64,000 nt of DNA from the NCBI RefSeq assembly GCF_009377345.1, contig NZ_WBSL01000001.1, positions 62,001 to 126,000 of the forward strand. Direction: 5' to 3'. Each line of letters starts with the position of its first letter. The stretch's first letter is position 1. Below are positions 48,057 to 58,272 of this stretch, piece after piece. The notes under the pieces are model-generated. The model was given only the letters and a program-made list of their open reading frames with translations. It searched no databases and was not told the origin of the DNA. The stretch comes from Deinococcus terrestris (GTDB lineage Bacteria; Deinococcota; Deinococci; Deinococcales; Deinococcaceae). A program made the translations under genes and the position numbers.

Positions 48057-48794
48057 ATGGGATTTCTGAAACGGATGATGGCGGCGGTCGGCGTCGGCGG
48101 AGCACGGGTGGACGCGCGGGTGCAGAACCCGGCGGTGCGGGTGGGTGAGAGTGTCTCGGGCGTGATCCTGGTCGAGGGCGGCAGCATCGAGCAGAAGATC
48201 GAGCGCCTGAACCTCGGCCTGGCGACCCGCTACAAGAGCGACGACAGCTACGTCACGCACACCCTCTTCTCGCAGCCGGTGGTGCCGGGCTTCATCCTCC
48301 AACCCGGCGAGCGCAAGGAATATCCCTTTCAGCTTCCCGTTCCTGCGGGCACCCCGCTGACCCTGCGCGGCACGGCGGTGTGGCTGGTCACCGACGCCGA
48401 CATCGCGGGAGCGGCCGACCCCGGCGACACCGACCAGCTTCAGATTCTCCCCAGCCGCGAGATGGAGGCCGTGATCGGGGCCGCCGAGCGCCTGGGCTTC
48501 TCGCTGGCGGGCAGCGAGGTCGAGTACCACCACGGGCGCATCGTGCAGGAGCTGAGCTTCCGGCCCCCCTACGGGCAGTACCGGATTCAGGAGCTGGAGA
48601 TGATGATGCTTCCGGGTTCGGGCGGCGGCCTCGACGTGATTCTGGAGGTGGACCGCCGCGCGACCGGCCTCGCCAGCCTCTTTACCTCCGAGTTCGAGCA
48701 GCGGGGGAGATGGCACGTGCCCGCCGCGCTGCTCGCCGGGGGGCCGGACGCGGTGGCCCGCGAGCTGGCGGTGCGGGTGCAGGCGCTGGCGTAG
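48057..48794 (+). CDS. Spo0M-like sporulation control protein homologue
   Basis: 245 residues of an arrestin-like beta-sandwich: FLKRMMAAVGVGGARVDARV, VRVGESVSGVILVEGGSIEQ, PGERKEYPFQLPVPAGTPLT, then VEYHHGRIVQELSFRPPYGQ. Matches the Spo0M family. Deinococcus does not sporulate; homologues in non-sporulating bacteria are thought to have membrane or stress-related roles. ATG 7 nt after TACTGT (48044-48049) is chosen over a GTG three codons earlier. Confidence 0.82.
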   Translation: MGFLKRMMAAVGVGGARVDARVQNPAVRVGESVSGVILVEGGSIEQKIERLNLGLATRYKSDDSYVTHTLFSQPVVPGFILQPGERKEYPFQLPVPAGTPLTLRGTAVWLVTDADIAGAADPGDTDQLQILPSREMEAVIGAAERLGFSLAGSEVEYHHGRIVQELSFRPPYGQYRIQELEMMMLPGSGGGLDVILEVDRRATGLASLFTSEFEQRGRWHVPAALLAGGPDAVARELAVRVQALA

Positions 48795-48823
48795 GTGGGG
48801 AGGGGCGCGGCACAATGCCCCCC

Positions 48824-49987
48824 ATGTCTGCCCCCGCCGACCCCCACCTCCCCGAGCTGCTCACCGCCGACGTGCTGTACACGGGCGTGGGGGGCGGGCA
48901 CGCGCCGGGCGGGGTGGTGGTGTCCGGGGGGGTGATCGCGGCCACCGGGGACCCGGTCACCCTGCGGGCCAACTTTCCCCATGCCCGCGAGCGCCGGGCC
49001 GGGGCCGTGATCGCGCCGCCGCCGGTCAACGCGCACACCCACCTCGACATGAGCGCCTACGACTTTCAGGCGCTGCCCTACTTCCGCTGGCTGCCGGAGG
49101 TCGTGATCGCGCAGCGGCACAAACGCGGGGTGGCGGGGGCGCTTGCCGGAGCCGCTGCCCTCGCCCGGCAGAGAACGGGGGCTGTCGGCGACATCGTGTG
49201 GGCCGCCGATGTCATGGACGCGCTGCTCCCGCGTGAGGACCTGACCGGGGTGCTGTATTTCGAGGTGCTGGGCACCTTTCCCGAGCGAGCCGACCTGATC
49301 TTCGCGGAGGTGCGCGATCGGGTGGAGCGTTGGCGGCAGCTGGAGCGCCCCGGCGGGCTGCGGGTGGGCCTGACGCCGCACACGCCCTTCACGGTCAGCC
49401 ACCGCCTGATGCGGCTGACGACCGAATACGCGGCGAGTGAGGGCCTCCCCCTCCAGATTCACGTCGCCGAGCACCCCGCCGAACCCGAACTTTTCCGCAC
49501 CGGGGGCGGACCGCTGTGGGAGCACCGCCTCCCGGCCCTGTACCCACGCACCTTCGCGGAGGTGATCGGGCGGGAACCGGAGCCGGATCTGACTCCGGTG
49601 CGGTACCTCGACGGCCTCGGCGTGCTGCGGGCGCGGCCCACCCTGATTCATATGGTGAACGTGACCCCGGAGGACATTGCGCGGGTGGCCGCCTCGGGCT
49701 GCGCGGTGGTGAGCTGCCCGCGCTCCAACGCGCACCTCGACTGCGGCACCTTTCCCTGGGCGGCGTTCGCGGCAGCGGGGGTGGAGATCGCGCTGGGCAC
49801 CGATTCGGTCGCCAGCGGCGGCAGCCTCAACGTGCGGGACGAGGTGGCCTTCGCCCGCACCCGCTACCCCACCCTGGACCCGCGCGTGATCGTCCGGGCC
49901 GCCGTCAAGGGGGGGCACCGGGTCACCGGCACGCGCCCGCCCCTGCTGCGGCGCGGGGACGCCTGGGACGAGCGCTTCGTCTGGTGA
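48824..49987 (+). CDS. Amidohydrolase (cytosine deaminase/chlorohydrolase type)
   Basis: 387 residues. Metal ligands of the subtype III amidohydrolase barrel: APPPVNAHTHLDMSAYDFQ (HxH), IHVAEHPAEPELF, LIHMVNVTPEDI and the catalytic aspartate in EIALGTDSVASGGSLNVRDE. This pattern is shared by guanine, cytosine and S-adenosylhomocysteine deaminases and by aminofutalosine deaminase of the futalosine menaquinone route, which Deinococcus uses; that last is plausible but unproven. ATG 7 nt after CACAAT (48811-48816), leaderless. Confidence 0.82.
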   Translation: MSAPADPHLPELLTADVLYTGVGGGHAPGGVVVSGGVIAATGDPVTLRANFPHARERRAGAVIAPPPVNAHTHLDMSAYDFQALPYFRWLPEVVIAQRHKRGVAGALAGAAALARQRTGAVGDIVWAADVMDALLPREDLTGVLYFEVLGTFPERADLIFAEVRDRVERWRQLERPGGLRVGLTPHTPFTVSHRLMRLTTEYAASEGLPLQIHVAEHPAEPELFRTGGGPLWEHRLPALYPRTFAEVIGREPEPDLTPVRYLDGLGVLRARPTLIHMVNVTPEDIARVAASGCAVVSCPRSNAHLDCGTFPWAAFAAAGVEIALGTDSVASGGSLNVRDEVAFARTRYPTLDPRVIVRAAVKGGHRVTGTRPPLLRRGDAWDERFVW

Positions 49988-49992
49988 CGTGC

Positions 49993-49998
49993 TATGCT
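49993..49998 (+). promoter_or_regulatory. Candidate -10 of rpmE
   Basis: TATGCT, about 47 nt before the rpmE ATG, giving a short leader with a hairpin. The -35 region overlaps the end of the amidohydrolase gene and shows no consensus. Confidence 0.45.
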
Positions 49999-50009
49999 TC
50001 TGCGGTTGC

Positions 50010-50033
50010 CCGTCACGCACAACGACGTGACGG
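50010..50033 (+). promoter_or_regulatory. Leader hairpin touching the rpmE ribosome-binding site
   Basis: CCGTCACG/CGTGACGG, an 8-bp perfect stem with an 8-nt loop. Its 3' arm ends inside GGAGGAGG (50032-50039), so folding could partly mask the ribosome-binding site of L31. Confidence 0.45.
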
Positions 50034-50045
50034 AGGAGGTTCAAC

Positions 50046-50264
<219 letters not shown>

Positions 50265-50305
50265 TCGCCGCCCCGAACGGGGCCAAGCAGAGCGAGCAGC
50301 ACATG

Positions 50306-50340
50306 ACCCCCCCAGGCCATCCTGGGGGGGTGCTGTTTTT
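50306..50340 (+). terminator. rpmE terminator
   Basis: ACCCCCCCAGG/CCTGGGGGGGT, a perfect 11-bp stem with a 4-nt loop, then GCTGTTTTT. Confidence 0.92.
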
Positions 50341-50393
50341 GCTGTTGGTTGGGTCGCCCTGCCCGGCGTGGTGGGTATGCTCCCGAGCTGGGC

Positions 50394-51239
50394 TCAGGGC
50401 GTCAGGGTGAAGGGCAGAAGCTGACCCCCGATCAGCCACCGGTACTGTCCGGGCTTGAGGTGACTCATCTTCGTGAGGGGGAAGCTGGGGAAAGTCAGCG
50501 TCTGGCCCGGCAGGATCAGGGCCGAATTCAGTTCCTCGGTGCAGCCCACGCCGCTGTGTTCGGGAATCACACGGCCCGTGCGGTCAGCCACCTGGACCGG
50601 GAGGCTGCCGCCGCAACTGAAGGTGAAGAGGAGCGGTGCCCCGGTGGGATTCGTGACGCGGACCTGGAGGCGTGGGACGGCCTGAGAGGGGTCTTTCGCC
50701 GCCCGGACTGCCGCGAGGCTCACCGCGCGGGGCTGCACGTCGAAGCGCACGCGGGGCGCCCTCGCGTACTCGTAGGCGGATTCGACGAACCTCTCCACGC
50801 CCGCCGCCCTCGCAATGGACCGCAATACACCCGCTGGGGCGTACACGGTGACCCGGTTCAGGGTGGTGTTCACCCGCACGGTCAGGTCCGGGCGGCGTTT
50901 TTTCAGGGCCTGCGCCGCCTGAACGAGCTGCACGCCGCTGTAGGGCACAGGCTGGACCCCGCGCATGACCCCCAGCTTTCCCGCCCCGACCTTCTTCCAG
51001 AAGGGGTCTGCCTGAAGCCAACGCCGGGCCTGTTCCTCCCGGCCCGGATTCGTCAGGGCGGGAACCAGCACCCTGGTCCCCTCGACCGGAACGAACGCCA
51101 GCCCCGCGAATCCGGGGACGGCTCGCGCGGCCCGCAGCAGGTGGGGCCACTGGTCCGGGGCCAGTTCGTCCACGCGGGACTCGGCGTGCGCCGCGCCAGC
51201 GAGCAGAAGGGACATCAGGAGGAGGGCGCGGCGCTTCAT
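50394..51239 (-). CDS. Exported protein with C-terminal BsuPI-like domain
   Basis: 281 residues. Signal peptide MKRRALLLMSLLLAGAAHAE (cleavage after AHA). The middle region (PDQWPHLLRAARAVPGFAGL, KKRRPDLTVRVNTTLNRVTV) is unassigned. The C-terminus LQVRVTNPTGAPLLFTFSCG...LPVQVADRTGRVIPE resembles the intracellular proteinase inhibitor (BsuPI) domain: a beta-sandwich ending in HLKPGQYRWLIGG. It carries two cysteines that could pair. Probably periplasmic; function unknown. Confidence 0.7.
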   Translation of the reverse strand: MKRRALLLMSLLLAGAAHAESRVDELAPDQWPHLLRAARAVPGFAGLAFVPVEGTRVLVPALTNPGREEQARRWLQADPFWKKVGAGKLGVMRGVQPVPYSGVQLVQAAQALKKRRPDLTVRVNTTLNRVTVYAPAGVLRSIARAAGVERFVESAYEYARAPRVRFDVQPRAVSLAAVRAAKDPSQAVPRLQVRVTNPTGAPLLFTFSCGGSLPVQVADRTGRVIPEHSGVGCTEELNSALILPGQTLTFPSFPLTKMSHLKPGQYRWLIGGQLLPFTLTP

Positions 51240-51319
51240 GCCCCGAGGCTACCCCGCACCCCTGACCTGCGCATGACCCTCTGACCTTCCCGGCCCTGCC
51301 GGGTGGCATACTTCCTCCC

Positions 51320-51979
51320 GTGCTGAAGTCCCCCTACCACGGCGGTCACCTCGAAGTCATCGTCGGACCGATGTTCAGCGGCAAGAGCGAGGAACTGATC
51401 CGGCGGGTGACGCGGGCGGTGATCGCCCGGCAACGGGTGGCGGTGTTCAAACCCGCGCTGGACAGCCGTTACCACACGGCGCACGTCGCCAGCCACGCGG
51501 GTCGCAGTCTGGAGGCGGTCGCGGTGCCCGGCGCGGCGGCCATCCGGGCGCACCTGCTGGGCGAGGGCGACCTGCTCTCCGACCCCGGCCTGACCCTGCC
51601 CGACGTGGTGGGGATCGACGAGGCGCAGTTTTTCGGGCCGGAGCTGGGGCCGCTGGTGCTGGACCTTGCCGACCGGGGGGTGCGGGTGATTCTGGCCGGG
51701 CTGGACCTCGACTTCCGGGCCGAGCCCTTCGGGTGCATGCCCGACCTGCTCGCGCGGGCCGAGAGCGTGGAGAAGCTGACCGCCATCTGCACCGTGTGCG
51801 GCGCCCCGGCGACCCGCTCGCAGCGCCTGATCGCGGGAGAGCCCGCCCGCTCCGACGACCCGGTCGTGCTGGTCGGTGCCCAGGAAGCCTACGAAGCCCG
51901 CTGCCGGGTTCACCATGCGGTGCGGCAGGCGGCCGCGTCCCCGGCGTCTTCTCATGAGTCGGGGGTGTGCCGAGATTGA
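51320..51979 (+). CDS. tdk: Thymidine kinase (TK1 type)
   Basis: 219 residues. P-loop [64 protein letters not shown] (lasso) and zinc ligands CTVCG and CRVHH. All TK1 motifs present. Phosphorylates thymidine to dTMP in salvage. GTG start 7 nt after CATACT (51307-51312), leaderless. Confidence 0.93.
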   Translation: MLKSPYHGGHLEVIVGPMFSGKSEELIRRVTRAVIARQRVAVFKPALDSRYHTAHVASHAGRSLEAVAVPGAAAIRAHLLGEGDLLSDPGLTLPDVVGIDEAQFFGPELGPLVLDLADRGVRVILAGLDLDFRAEPFGCMPDLLARAESVEKLTAICTVCGAPATRSQRLIAGEPARSDDPVVLVGAQEAYEARCRVHHAVRQAAASPASSHESGVCRD

Positions 51980-52117
51980 GCCCACGGGTTGCCAGGCCGA
52001 GTCTGACTGAAGCTCAGCCAGCTCTCTAAAGGCACGCGGACCAGCAGAAACCGCACAATAAGCGCACAGGACACGTTGCCCACCTACCCCCTGTCCCCGG
52101 TCTTCTGGAGGGCCTGC

Positions 52118-53212
52118 ATGAGCCAACCCGGTTCCGATCCCGCCGACCCGCTGGCCTGGGACCACACGGCGCGGACGCAGCGGCGGATGTTCGGGCAACT
52201 GGCCTGGGTAGGCACACTCGCCTGCCTGGGAACGCTGGCCTTCCAGTGGCCGAGCCCCACCCCGCGCGACCTGATCGCCCTGCCGCTGCTCACGGCGCTG
52301 CTGCTGGGGCTGCTGCTGTGCGTACGGCGGCGCTGGATCGGTCTGATTCCGGCGGCGCGGGGGGCGCTGCTGGGGCTCACGGTCTACTTTCTGGTGGGAC
52401 TGTGGCCCTGGCCGGGCAGTGGGGGCGGGTACCTCTCGCTGCTCAGCGAGAGCACCTACTGGTTCCCGGTGCTGTACGCCGGAGCCTACCTGCTGTTCGC
52501 GCCCCGCGAGGCGCTGCAGTGGTCGGCGGTGACGTACCTGTTGGCGCTGGCGATCTGCCTCTACCGCCTCTTCTGGGGTCCGGAGGCCCGCAGCGTGGAC
52601 CTCGCGGCCTCAGTGATGCAGTTTCAGATCGTCGGGCTGATCATGATCCTGATGCAGGCGACCTTCGGGGCACAGCGCGGGCAACTGCTCGCGGCGCGGC
52701 AGGCGGCGCGGCAAGATCCCCTGACGGGCCTCGCCAACCGGCGTGCCGGGGAGGAGCGGTTGGCGGAACTCGCTCACGCGGGGCGGCCCTTCATTCTGGT
52801 GGTTTTCGACCTCGACCATTTCAAGGCTGTCAACGACACCCACGGCCACGCGGTGGGCGACCGGGTTCTCCAGATGACGGCCCGGCTCTCGCGTGAACTG
52901 CTGCCCCCCGGCGGCGTGGCGACCCGCTGGGGCGGTGAGGAGTTTCTGCTTATCCTGCCGCCGCTGGAGCCCGGAGCACTGCGGACCCTGCTCGCCGCCC
53001 TGCGCACGCGGCTGGCCCAGGAGCGGGTGGACGGGGTAAGGGGGGTCACGGCGTCGTTCGGTGTGGCCGTCTCCATGCCAGGAGAGGCGCCCGAGCGGGT
53101 GGTGGCCCGTGCCGATGCGGCCATGTACGCGGCCAAGGCTCATGGCCGTGACGGCGTGCAGCACGCGGAGCCGTCGCCCGCGGGGCAGGTCGGTGCAGGC
53201 CTGGACGCTTGA
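52118..53212 (+). CDS. Membrane-anchored diguanylate cyclase (GGDEF)
   Basis: 364 residues. The N-terminal 200 residues hold about six membrane helices (MFGQLAWVGTLACLGTLAFQ, LPLLTALLLGLLLCV, LLGLTVYFLVGLWPW, VLYAGAYLLFAP), a sensor of unknown ligand. The GGDEF domain has DPLTGLANRRAGEERL, FDLDHFKAVNDTHGHAVGD, TRWGGEEFLLILPPL (GGEEF, active form) and RADAAMYAAKAHGRDGV. No RxxD inhibitory site precedes GGEEF, so product inhibition is likely absent. GGAGG 6 nt before the ATG decides the start. Makes c-di-GMP at the membrane. Confidence 0.9.
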   Translation: MSQPGSDPADPLAWDHTARTQRRMFGQLAWVGTLACLGTLAFQWPSPTPRDLIALPLLTALLLGLLLCVRRRWIGLIPAARGALLGLTVYFLVGLWPWPGSGGGYLSLLSESTYWFPVLYAGAYLLFAPREALQWSAVTYLLALAICLYRLFWGPEARSVDLAASVMQFQIVGLIMILMQATFGAQRGQLLAARQAARQDPLTGLANRRAGEERLAELAHAGRPFILVVFDLDHFKAVNDTHGHAVGDRVLQMTARLSRELLPPGGVATRWGGEEFLLILPPLEPGALRTLLAALRTRLAQERVDGVRGVTASFGVAVSMPGEAPERVVARADAAMYAAKAHGRDGVQHAEPSPAGQVGAGLDA

Positions 53213-53271
53213 TCCAGGGGGCGGACGGCCCAGCCGGGGACTGCCCGGTCCGGGAGTGGAGGGGGACGGGA

Positions 53272-54267
<996 letters not shown>

Positions 54268-54431
54268 GTTGCCTGCCACCATAGCGCAGCCCGGTCACTC
54301 CTCCCGCGCCCATATCGCGCCCATGTGCCCCCCGGAGGCGGGGACAAAGGGCCGACCCCCCCACCCTAGACTGCGGGCATTGCTGGCCCCCCGCTTCCTC
54401 CCGCGCCCTTTTCCGGAGGCCCCCACCCCCC

Positions 54432-54950
54432 ATGTCCAGACCGACCCCCCTGCTCCTTTCGCTGGCGCTCGCCGCCGTCGTGATTCCCGCCGCCGCGATT
54501 CGCAGCCAGGCGGGACAGGCTCCTTCCTCCCCGGCCCACTCTGGTCATACGGCGGCCGCCCCGGCCTCCAGCTCCACCCAGCGGCTGCCCCTCGGCGTGC
54601 AGGGGGCCAGCGTGATCGCGGTGCCGCCCGGCGCGACCGAGACGAGCGCGGGCATGACCCTGCGGAACCCCGGCAAGACGCCGGTGGTGCTGACCGCTGC
54701 CCGCAGCAGCGCCGCCGGACACGTCATGCTGATGACCACCCGGCGCGACGCGCAGGGGCGGGTCGGCATGAGCGGGGTGAAGAGCCTGACCGTTCCGGCG
54801 GGAGGCCAGCTCGTTCTGAAACCGGGCGGCGACCACCTGATGCTGATGGACCTGAAGCGCCCGCTGAGGCTCGGCGAGCGCGTTCCGCTGGTGCTTGTGG
54901 CGCGGGATGGCCGTACTCTGAGCGTCTCCGCCACTGTTCGCCTGCCCTGA
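54432..54950 (+). CDS. Periplasmic copper chaperone PCu(A)C
   Basis: 172 residues with signal peptide (LLLSLALAAVVIPAAAIRSQ) and a PCu(A)C domain. The copper-binding motif is visible: the methionine/histidine set GHVMLMTTRRDAQGRVGM... and KPGGDHLMLMDLKRP. PCu(A)C delivers Cu(I) to the CuA centre of cytochrome oxidase. It lies 20 nt upstream of the Sco gene and 154 bp beyond the divergent LacI regulator. Confidence 0.88.
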   Translation: MSRPTPLLLSLALAAVVIPAAAIRSQAGQAPSSPAHSGHTAAAPASSSTQRLPLGVQGASVIAVPPGATETSAGMTLRNPGKTPVVLTAARSSAAGHVMLMTTRRDAQGRVGMSGVKSLTVPAGGQLVLKPGGDHLMLMDLKRPLRLGERVPLVLVARDGRTLSVSATVRLP

Positions 54951-54969
54951 CCCCCCGAGGACTCTGCCC

Positions 54970-55628
<659 letters not shown>

Positions 55629-55632
<4 letters not shown>

Positions 55633-56492
55633 CCCTGCCCCTGATGGCCCCCCTTTCCATGACCCTGGCCCCCGCCGACCTCAACCCCGGCCTGGCCGAG
55701 CTGCTGGCGCTGCGTTTCGACCCCCTGGTGTGGCTGCCCGTGCTGGCAGTGACGGCGCTGTACTTCTGGCAGTACGTCCGCGCCCGCCGCACCCCGGAGG
55801 GCCGCTCGAACTGGCCGGTGTGGAAGACGGTGCTCTTCGGTCTCGGCATGGTGCTGCTGATTCTCTCGACCCAGTCGGCGGCGACGAACTGGACCCTGAA
55901 CAGCATGGCCCTGTACATGGCCCGGCTGATGGTGCTGGCTGAGGTGGTGCCCCCGCTGCTGGTGCTGGGGCTGCCGCGCGGGATTCAGATTGACCCGCGC
56001 CGTCCCTTCGGGCGATTCCTGAGCGTGCTGCTGGACCCCTGGGTGGCGCTGGCAGTGTGGAGTGCGGTCATCATCTTCTGGAATGTCCCGGCAGGCTTCA
56101 ACGCCTCGGTGGTCACGAATACGGCCGCCGCGCTGCTGCCCGCCCTCTACCTGCTGAGCAGCCTGCTGGTCTGGAGCGTGGTGCTGCGTCCCCTGCCCAC
56201 TGTGCAACCCGCGCATATCGGCTCGCGCGGGTGGTTCGGCCTGCTCGCCGCCCTGCCCATGATGGCGGTCGCCAGCGTGTGGCTGTACTCGCGGCAGGTC
56301 CTGTACACGCCCTACGTGGGGGCGCTGTGCCTGTGGGACCTCAGCCCGCTGCAAAACCAGCAGATCAGCGGCTGGATTATGATGCTGGCCGGACTGCCCG
56401 CGATGGCTCTGGCGCTGGTGCAACTGATGATGTGGCTGATCAAGCTCGCCGACGGGGAGCAGGGGGGGACGCCGCCCGCGGTGGGGGACTGA
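55629..56492 (+). CDS. ctaG: Cytochrome c oxidase assembly protein CtaG (caa3 type)
   Basis: 287 residues with about seven membrane helices ([71 protein letters not shown]). The H/M copper-like motif is modest, but the pattern matches the caa3_CtaG family needed for CuB insertion. Start overlaps the Sco stop by 4 nt. The operon therefore covers CuA chaperone, CuA assembly and CuB insertion. Confidence 0.87.
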
Positions 56493-56560
56493 GCGGCCAG
56501 CCGCCAGCAACGACAGAAGCCCTGGCCTGTGCTGGGGCTTCGCTGCTGTGGCTGGCCGCT
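56492..56560. terminator. Long imperfect palindrome between ctaG and polX
   Basis: AGCGGCCAGCC/GGCTGGCCGCT (11 bp) encloses further complementary blocks (CAGC/GCTG, GAAGCCC/GGGGCTTC), making a hairpin of nearly 70 nt that starts at the ctaG stop codon. No T-tract. It is convergent and could end both transcripts. Confidence 0.45.
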
Positions 56561-56574
56561 GGAAGCTGGCTGCC

Positions 56575-58272
56575 CTACCGCCCCGCCCGCTGCCCCGCCA
56601 CGAACGCCAGAAACTCGGCCTGCGAGAGCGTGTTCACCACCTGCGCCGAAGTCAGCCCCGCTTTCCTCGCCATCGCCACCCCGTAACGGGTGTCGCCCAG
56701 GCCGCCGGGGACATGGGCATCGGTGTTCACCGCGAAGGTCAACCGCTCGCGCCACCGCAGCACGTCCCGCCAGTCCAGATCCAGGCGGTAAGGGTTCGCA
56801 TTGATCTCCACAACTGTCCCGTTCGCCGCGCACGCCTCCAGCACCGCGTCCAGGTCCAAGGCGTAACCGGGGCGGCGCAGCAGCAACTTCCCGGTGGGGT
56901 GCCCCAGGATCGTCACTAAGGGGTGCGAGGCCGCCTGCACCAGCCGCTCGGTCTGCCGGGCCGGGTCCAGGGTGAAGTGACTGTGGACGCTCGCCACCAC
57001 GTAGTCCAGGGTCAGCAGGTCCTCGTCCGGGTAGTCCAGCGAGCCGTCGGCCAGGATGTCCACCTCTGCCCCCGCCAGGATGGGCAGCCCCGCGCCCTGG
57101 AGGGCACGAATCTCCTGCACGTAGGCCCGCAACCGCTCCAGGCTCAGGCCATTCGCGTAGCTCGCCGCCCGCGAGTGGTCCCCGGTGCCCAGGTAGGCGT
57201 GCCCCAGCGCCTGCGCCGCCGCCACCATCTCCGGCAGGGTCGCTGCCCCGTCCGACCACACCGAGTGGGTGTGCAGCATGCCCTGAATGTCCGCCACCGC
57301 GACGAGTTCCCCCGGCGGCGGCAGCGTCTCCCATACCGCGTCGTGTTCCGGCTCGCGGTACTCGGCGGGGCGCAGGGGCAGGCCCAGTTCGCGGGTCACG
57401 TCTTCTTCTGTCGGGGTGGGGAGGAGGGTGTCGCCCCGCCGCAGCCCCCGCCCGCTGAGGTCGAAGCCCTTCGCCTTGGCCTCGGCCCGCAAGGATTCGC
57501 GGTAGGCGGTGCTTCCGCCCAGCATCAGGTCGAGGGCGCCGCGCACCTCGGCAGGCGCGTAGCCGACTTCCACCGGAACACCGTCCACCCGGCCCGCCAG
57601 GAGCGGCTTGCCCTCCAGCGGGGCGAGGCCCTCGACGACTTGCTCCAGCCGCGCCCGCACATCGTCGGCCGTGCCCGTCACCGTCACCCGCGCTGTCCGC
57701 ACCGTCTCCAATCCCCGGCGCACGTCCCCAGCGGGGCGGGGGTCGAGGCCGCCGAGCCGGGCAATCAACCCCTCCACCACGGCCTGCCCAGTGGAGAGGT
57801 GCTGGCGGTCCTGGGCGCCCAGCGCGAACTCCACCGCCTCCAGAATGGTTCCGGCACTCTTGGCCCCGAAGCCTTTCAGCGCCGCGACCCGGCCGTCGCG
57901 GGCGGCCTCGCGCAGCCCTTCCAGCGAGTCGATTCCGGCGTCCCACAGCGACCGGATCTTTTTCGGCCCCAGCCCCCGCACCCGAAATAAGCCCAGCACC
58001 CCGGCAGGCACCTGGCTCGCGGCGTCCTCCAGCGGCCCGAAGCTCCCGCCCCCGGCGTAGGCGATCAGGTCGGCGGCGATGCCCTTGCCCACCTTTGGGA
58101 CGCCCTCGAAGCCCGACGCGAGCAGCGTGGGCACGTCGGTGTCCAGCGCCTCCAGGCTGCGGGCCGCTCCCCGGTACGCCTGTGCCCGGAAGGGCTCCTC
58201 GCCCAGCACGTCGAGAAGGTCAGCGGTGGATTTGAGGGCCGACACCAGCGCCTTGCGGGTGACTTCAGCCAC
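56575..58272 (-). CDS. polX: PolX-family protein with PHP exonuclease domain and degenerate polymerase site
   Basis: 565 residues. HhH N-terminal (LLASGFEGVPKVGKGIAADL, GLFRVRGLGPKKIRSLWDAG), then the palm. Canonical bacterial PolX has AGSxRR...ETVxDxD and VDxR; here the corresponding stretches read AGDVRRGLETVRTARVTVTG and GVPVEVGYAP, so all three metal-binding aspartates are missing. The C-terminal PHP domain is well preserved (LHTHSVWSDG, GTGDHSRAA, GAEVDILADG, ASVHSHF, GHPTGKLL, VNTDAHVPGG), supporting 3'-5' exonuclease or phosphatase activity. GTG start overlaps the upstream PHP gene by 8 nt. Polymerase function is doubtful. Confidence 0.88.
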   Translation of the reverse strand: MAEVTRKALVSALKSTADLLDVLGEEPFRAQAYRGAARSLEALDTDVPTLLASGFEGVPKVGKGIAADLIAYAGGGSFGPLEDAASQVPAGVLGLFRVRGLGPKKIRSLWDAGIDSLEGLREAARDGRVAALKGFGAKSAGTILEAVEFALGAQDRQHLSTGQAVVEGLIARLGGLDPRPAGDVRRGLETVRTARVTVTGTADDVRARLEQVVEGLAPLEGKPLLAGRVDGVPVEVGYAPAEVRGALDLMLGGSTAYRESLRAEAKAKGFDLSGRGLRRGDTLLPTPTEEDVTRELGLPLRPAEYREPEHDAVWETLPPPGELVAVADIQGMLHTHSVWSDGAATLPEMVAAAQALGHAYLGTGDHSRAASYANGLSLERLRAYVQEIRALQGAGLPILAGAEVDILADGSLDYPDEDLLTLDYVVASVHSHFTLDPARQTERLVQAASHPLVTILGHPTGKLLLRRPGYALDLDAVLEACAANGTVVEINANPYRLDLDWRDVLRWRERLTFAVNTDAHVPGGLGDTRYGVAMARKAGLTSAQVVNTLSQAEFLAFVAGQRAGR

